In this document: positions 61,301 to 64,000 of the stretch, one piece after another
How positions within the stretch are numbered: position 1 is the first letter of the stretch
Layout: every line of letters begins with the position of its first letter
NCBI GenBank assembly: GCA_963595735.1
Contig: CAVBJJ010000008.1
Coordinates: 1-64,000 of the forward strand
Direction of reading: 5' to 3'
DNA from: CALWOS01 sp963595735
GTDB lineage: Bacteria > Bacillota > Clostridia > Oscillospirales > Oscillospiraceae
DNA length: 64,000 nt
Position numbers and translations under genes: made by a program
Notes under the pieces: model-generated
What the model saw: the letters and a program-made list of their open reading frames with translations, nothing else
Database searches by the model: none
What the model was told of the DNA's origin: nothing

Positions 61301-64000
61301 ATAATCCGCCGCGCCCCAGACCGCATACAGGGTCACATCCTGCTCGCCCACGGTGTAGGGATCGCCGACCAGGCTGCCGCAGGTCTTGCCCCGGGCATAG
61401 ACCGTTTGGGCGGCGGTCTTCTTTTCCGTCCATCCCAGGAACACGGCCTGCTTGCCGCCATCCAGCGTGCCGGTGGGGGCGCCGGCCAGCGCAAGGCTGG
61501 CGCCGGGCAGGATCCCGGTGACGGTTTCGGGCAGATCGTCTGCCGTCACATCTTCTGCAACGCTTGCATAGGTGAGGCTGACCGGTTCTTCCTCATAGTC
61601 CGGCTTGCCGTTGTTGTTGGCATCCTTTGCCCACAGGGCATAGATGATGGCCGGGTTGTCGCTGGGGGTAAAGCCATAGGTATCGCCCCAGCTGCAATAG
61701 GTATACTGGACGCCGCCCAGTGTCAGGATGCCGTTGTTTATATCCAGCTGACCCTTTTCGGTCACGACGCCGGGGGCGCTGTTGCCGCCACGGTTGGTCG
61801 TCCAGCCGATCTGGACAAAGCCCTCCCGCGTCAGGCGGACATCGGAAATCTGCGTGGACTGCACGCCGGCCTCCAGAATGGCGGGGGCGGGCAGATTTTC
61901 GCCGCTGCCGCCGTTGGCGTCATAGATCAGGACATACTGGTTGTTTTCCTTCCAGTCTTCCTTACCGTTGTTGTTGCTATCCACACCCCAAACGGCGTGC
62001 AGGGTCACATTTTCTTCTCCCATCAGGAAGGTGCCACCCTGCTGGATGATCTGGGAGACATACTCCACATACTCATTGCTGGTGTTCAGGGTCTTGTCCA
62101 CATCCTCCCGCGTCCAGCCCAACAGCTTATAGCCGCTGCGGGTGACCAGCGTCTCACCGCTGAGGGCGGTGACAACGCTGCCGGGGATGTAGCTGTTCTT
62201 GTCCTCGGGCATGGCGCCGGTGTAGTTGGTGGAGATATAGGTCACGGTGTAGCGGCCCTCGTCGAAGTCCGGCGTTTTGTTGCCGTTTTCGTCCGCCGCC
62301 CAGATGGCGTACAGGTTCATGTTGCCCGTCATGGTGATGAGCTGGCCTGCCTTGTACCAGTTGCCTGTCAGCTGCTGGCGGCTGGTAACAACGCCCGTGA
62401 TCTGCTCCTCGCTCCAGCCATAGAACAGGCTACCGTCGCTGCGGCTCATGCTGTCGCCCGCTGCGGCCAGGGCGGTCGCGCCGTTTTCATACAGGGCGCT
62501 GTCCACCGGGACGGTGCCGCCGGTGTTGCCGTTGCCGTGGTAGCTCAGGGAATAGCGGGTCTCGCCGATGGTAAAGGTAAATTCTCTGCTGCCGGTGTAG
62601 TTGCCCTTACCGTGCATGATCAGGGTCGCCTTGCCCGGCTCCACACTGTTGGAATAGCTGACGACAAAATCCTTACCCAGCGTCAGCTGCTCTCCGTTCC
62701 AGGACAGGAGCGCGTTCAGCTCCTCCTGGGGAATTTCCACGCTCTGGCCGGTGTAGCCATAAACGCCGGTGAGTTCGCCGGCGGTCATATCCTTTTGGGA
62801 AATGTCCTTGGGCTGCACCACCACTGTGGCGGTGCCGAAGGTGGTCTTGGCGGACTCACCGCTGCCGGTATGGCCGGCGGCCTCCACCAGATAGATGCCC
62901 GCCGTCGTGGCGACAAATTTCTTGTCGGCGGTCACGGTAACGGAAATGGTATTGCCATCTGTGGAAATGCCTCTCACGATAAAGGCAGTGTCTGCGGTAA
63001 CATCCGTATTGCCCAGCATGGCAGTCAGGGTAACGGTCTGGCCGGTCTGGCCGTTATAGGTCATGACAGCGGGATCTGCCGTGATGGTCATCAGGCTGCC
63101 CTCGTCCACGACCTGGAAGCTCTGCCGGATCTGGCCGGTATAGTTGCCGCCGTCTTCGGCGGTGATCAGCGCATAGCACTCCGTTCCCGCATCGGGTACT
63201 TCGGTGATCTCGTTGCCGTCCTTGGTGTAATAGGTAACGGTGAAGTCCTTACCCTCTGTCAGCGTCATGGTGCCGATGCCCGCCCAATAGGTCAGGCGCA
63301 CCGTGGGCAGATTGCCCTTGGTCATCACAGCCGCCGGCATAGTCACGCTGATCTTTGCCGCCGCGGCCAGATCGTCCGTGCCGATGGCCTTCGGCGTGAT
63401 GGTCAGCTTCTGTTCATCCTTCAGGCTGACAGAGAAGTTCTTACCGGAGGCCAGAGAACCGACAGTCAGGTCGTATTCGCCGACATCCTCGCCCGCTTCG
63501 CGCTCGATGCTGCCGGTCAGCAGCACGCCGGTCATCTCCTTGTCATCCGCGTCATATACTTTATAAGTATAGGTGGGATCCAGATCGCCATAGGTCTTTG
63601 TGGCGTTGCCCACGGCCACCTGCACCGGCTTGACCGCGATGGAGTAGGACACCTCCCGGGTGCCGGTATAGTTGCCCTGGCCGCGGATGGTCACCTTTGC
63701 GGTCTTGTCGCCTGCGTTAACATGGTTGGAATAGCTCAGGCTGTAATCCGTGCCCTGGGTCAGGGTGTTCGGCGTTTTCTTGTCCACGCCGCTGTACTCG
63801 GCCTTGACGGCAGCCTCCTTGGGATTGCCGTCATAGGTAAAGTGGTCTGCATCCACGGTGATGCTCACCGCCTGGGTGCTGTCCGCTGTGTCATCGGCGG
63901 CCAGATCCTTGGGCAGGATGGTGAACTTCGTCTCACCGGTGGAGCCGGCATAGTTGCCGGTGCCGACGGCATAAATGGTGTACACGCCGGCGTTGGTAAA
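55331..64000 (-). CDS. Second giant SLH-anchored MBG-repeat surface protein (5' end outside the window)
   Basis: At least 2889 residues, open through the window edge, so the signal peptide is not seen. The product is an array of MBG-like modules of about 75-90 residues, marked by GxGNYTG and NAGxYTVxVTG. They are interspersed with InlB/Listeria-Bacteroides-type repeats (YHGNGNTGGTVP, YDANGGSGENLP, YDGNGSTGGEVP). Four acidic segments of form D-x-N-x-N-G-x-x-D (at about 62253-62305, 61949-61990, 61594-61640, 56331-56372) look like calcium-binding loops. A short Gly linker leads to three C-terminal SLH domains (about 55340-55960). It is a paralogue of the 43732-50916 protein, probably an adhesive or fibrous surface layer protein. 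Confidence 0.88.
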   Translation of the reverse strand, partial: FTNAGVYTIYAVGTGNYAGSTGETKFTILPKDLAADDTADSTQAVSITVDADHFTYDGNPKEAAVKAEYSGVDKKTPNTLTQGTDYSLSYSNHVNAGDKTAKVTIRGQGNYTGTREVSYSIAVKPVQVAVGNATKTYGDLDPTYTYKVYDADDKEMTGVLLTGSIEREAGEDVGEYDLTVGSLASGKNFSVSLKDEQKLTITPKAIGTDDLAAAAKISVTMPAAVMTKGNLPTVRLTYWAGIGTMTLTEGKDFTVTYYTKDGNEITEVPDAGTECYALITAEDGGNYTGQIRQSFQVVDEGSLMTITADPAVMTYNGQTGQTVTLTAMLGNTDVTADTAFIVRGISTDGNTISVTVTADKKFVATTAGIYLVEAAGHTGSGESAKTTFGTATVVVQPKDISQKDMTAGELTGVYGYTGQSVEIPQEELNALLSWNGEQLTLGKDFVVSYSNSVEPGKATLIMHGKGNYTGSREFTFTIGETRYSLSYHGNGNTGGTVPVDSALYENGATALAAAGDSMSRSDGSLFYGWSEEQITGVVTSRQQLTGNWYKAGQLITMTGNMNLYAIWAADENGNKTPDFDEGRYTVTYISTNYTGAMPEDKNSYIPGSVVTALSGETLVTRSGYKLLGWTREDVDKTLNTSNEYVEYVSQIIQQGGTFLMGEENVTLHAVWGVDSNNNGKEDWKENNQYVLIYDANGGSGENLPAPAILEAGVQSTQISDVRLTREGFVQIGWTTNRGGNSAPGVVTEKGQLDINNGILTLGGVQYTYCSWGDTYGFTPSDNPAIIYALWAKDANNNGKPDYEEEPVSLTYASVAEDVTADDLPETVTGILPGASLALAGAPTGTLDGGKQAVFLGWTEKKTAAQTVYARGKTCGSLVGDPYTVGEQDVTLYAVWGAADYNAGEFAITVTAGTGGSAASDKTSVIAGESAVITITPSRGYVLDTVYVNGEDKTASVADGKLKLSDIQGDQLVSVSFKRASFTAQQPAAVTYTGAKQEPTLTVQDVLTGAALPQSSYTAAASYNGAAAVDFAAAEFTNAGSYEITITGTGDYAGTETRVTYVIQPKNIADADVVLKDIANQIFTGKAVTPEPELTYNGMTLVKGTDFGVSYYDNVQAGEASLVIAGKGNYTGSVTKTFNILAKDISAGELQVEGLTDVTYTGEQQKQKSTVKFGETVLTEGRDYSLSYSADTVNAGEVTVTVTGQGNYTGTQETRYQILPKNIADADVSAEEIGDQTYTGKAICPVPGVSYTNPNGLPLKLRADASFTVAYYAADDTARTTPVEPKQAGSYVAVLTGQGNYTGTRELSFTIQAAAAGLKTNSPVEKPYRGTAYDLTALIQVKSGEETLTYGKDYSLSLTEVTDVGSYTVEVTGQGNYAGSSVQVTVTVKPAALDTVETGDTNLSYTGKAQAPEITKVTAAGVEAALTEGEDYTVSYKDAEGNVRDSAPKASGSYTMIITGKGNYTGSKEIGFTISANELQAGTVADKVYDGMPYQPTVEVKDQTSDAVLTNITDYRLSYTGDTVNAGTVTIQITGVGNYAGKEGSASYRIQPKALDNSQADSGTIRVEVAEASYTGKAQEPKVTVSYQTADGRTLLLQAGTDYELEYSDNTNAGTGKVQITGKGNYSESITETFTIRPAEGKNLTVEAAPASSLYNGAEQTPTVTVKDEKTALTEGKDYEISYTAVSGKLGENGKPLAAGTYTVTVTGLGNYEGFAGTASYTIQAIAFGDVTLEGEFTYDGTEKNAAVTVKGLNDEILTEGVDYELEYSGNINAGTAMVKVIGKGNYASTALKPYEIQPAVLTIVPENTEKTYGDADGELTYAVTGQPAKGAKPAITGALSRKAGETVGAYDFVCDTLHETSGNYTLELEKDSKFTIAPKSIGDGEDSDEKILESVTKDGVIVGYTGQAYDQSPALLYQAAQGSLLLSKGTDYELRFADADGEAVAEAKAVGTYTVTVTGIGNYKGSFVFTLTITESVLGVEIQGGNQVTYNGEDQKPTLGDQPGQVQVTGVDGAPANVQITYYDADGEEVTEIVNAGRYTLEVRADNYQTSAKLDFVVLPKQLEDSMVSTPADAAYTGSSQQPEVTVQDTAPAVVTEADYTVSYGENTQVGAATVTVTGQGNYTGSVTKTFNILAKELAGDEAEMSQLPDVEYNGMAQLQKPTVTLRRGEEEVSLIEGVDYRLAYAGDTVNVTEDGVTVTVIGMGNYSGELAADSYRITPREIQKGWITVTPDSLTHTGSALTPAVTVKDGQVQLVEGVDYELTYADNTGKGRATVTVTGKGNYTGTPERHFTITENASSLTVTVQPDDTVTYNGKDQKPALQVKSGSRDVTYTATYSYNGEEKGEFTPDSAFVAAGVYVIRVAGTGDYEGAKGSVVFTIRPAVFTAGEIDQQDYTGAALTPKPTVKHGDTVLEEGTDYVLSYRDNVAVGTATVTVTGMGNYAGCIRTVEFAITGENSLFTVIYDGNGSTGGEVPSDTDSHYKGSTVTILAGVPTRENAVFLGWVPDTAPAEIVDSKEAQAAYTTLYRAGGSFVITANTKLYALWAKDADNNGRPDYAETPEITASAGVGGSISPDGKTGYTWGQEKVIYTIRADKGYSFSGVTVDGKAVAVSTEKEPTALVKNGDTYTYTFDTVTEDHVILATFRANSGGGGGGTVVVPDEKPRPKPNPDMPELVTDDHFAYIQGTPEGNFEPNGEISRAEVATILTRLICGGLEVPGGKTSSFTDVSADAWYYDAVAYLEQYKLIQGVGDGRFEPERSITRAEFAAMMMRFFVVEKYQGDPIFSDVDSDYWAYDYINEAHAYGFVLGYTDGSFGPEQKIRRAEAVTLVNRVLEREADKDYIQAHKDQMVTYADTPETHWAYYAILEASNAHDFRYNKNDEVWKNLRK

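Overview
This window comes from a high-GC, endospore-forming, strictly anaerobic Bacillota, most likely in the Oscillospiraceae (relatives of Oscillibacter, Dysosmobacter or Lawsonibacter). The evidence is a Ni-Fe carbon monoxide dehydrogenase, Spo0A, SpoVT and both dipicolinate synthase subunits, S-layer-homology (SLH) surface proteins, a T-box leader, and a citrate branch built on a probable Re-type citrate synthase. A run of 10 Ns inside an ABC ATPase gene shows the sequence is a scaffolded draft or metagenome assembly. The genus is an inference from gene content and base composition.

Layout. 1-950: the right end of a dispersed repeat, tRNA-Arg(ACG), a small YtxH-like protein and initiator tRNA-Met. 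1.1-12.6 kb: a nickel/CO block. One operon carries a NitT/TauT-type ABC importer followed by a CooS whose extra N-terminus is crowded with histidines. A second carries a methyltransferase plus a NikBCADE-type importer. A CsoR/RcnR-family regulator with its own promoter follows, and its four metal-ligand positions match the nickel sensor InrS. 12.7-16.7 kb: spo0A with Spo0A-box-like repeats upstream, and a three-gene Gtr-type surface-glycosylation operon. 17-19.5 kb: an NSS-family sodium symporter with a tiny overlapping ORF, divergent from a LysR regulator. 19.6-25.5 kb: aconitase-like hydratase, isocitrate dehydrogenase, GntR regulator and Re-citrate-synthase-like enzyme (2-oxoglutarate/glutamate synthesis), interrupted by a MITE-like repeat with a 13-bp target duplication. 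25.7-27.3 kb: alanine aminotransferase behind a T-box whose best specifier reading is GCC (Ala).

27.4-31.4 kb: response regulator, sensor kinase and HtrA protease. 31.6-36.3 kb: diacylglycerol-kinase-like protein, spoVFB/spoVFA, thyA/dihydrofolate reductase and spoVT, the last with a sigma-G-like promoter. 36.3-40.9 kb: rpsO, pnp and rny (ribosomal protein S15 and two RNA-decay enzymes). 41-43.5 kb: two convergent lipoproteins and a possible small RNA. 43.7-53.3 kb: a 2394-residue MBG/SLH surface protein downstream of a MalT-like LuxR regulator. 53.7-55 kb: a membrane-anchored XRE regulator and a HAD phosphatase. 55.3 kb to the end: a second giant MBG/SLH protein, incomplete at the window edge.

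The most distinctive part is the nickel/CO block. It combines uptake (Nik), a probable nickel sensor, a possible ligand-modifying methyltransferase, and a nickel enzyme with a built-in polyhistidine segment. Regulatory calls (promoters, operators, T-box specifier, Spo0A boxes, sigma-G site) are read by eye from consensus matches and are inferences.
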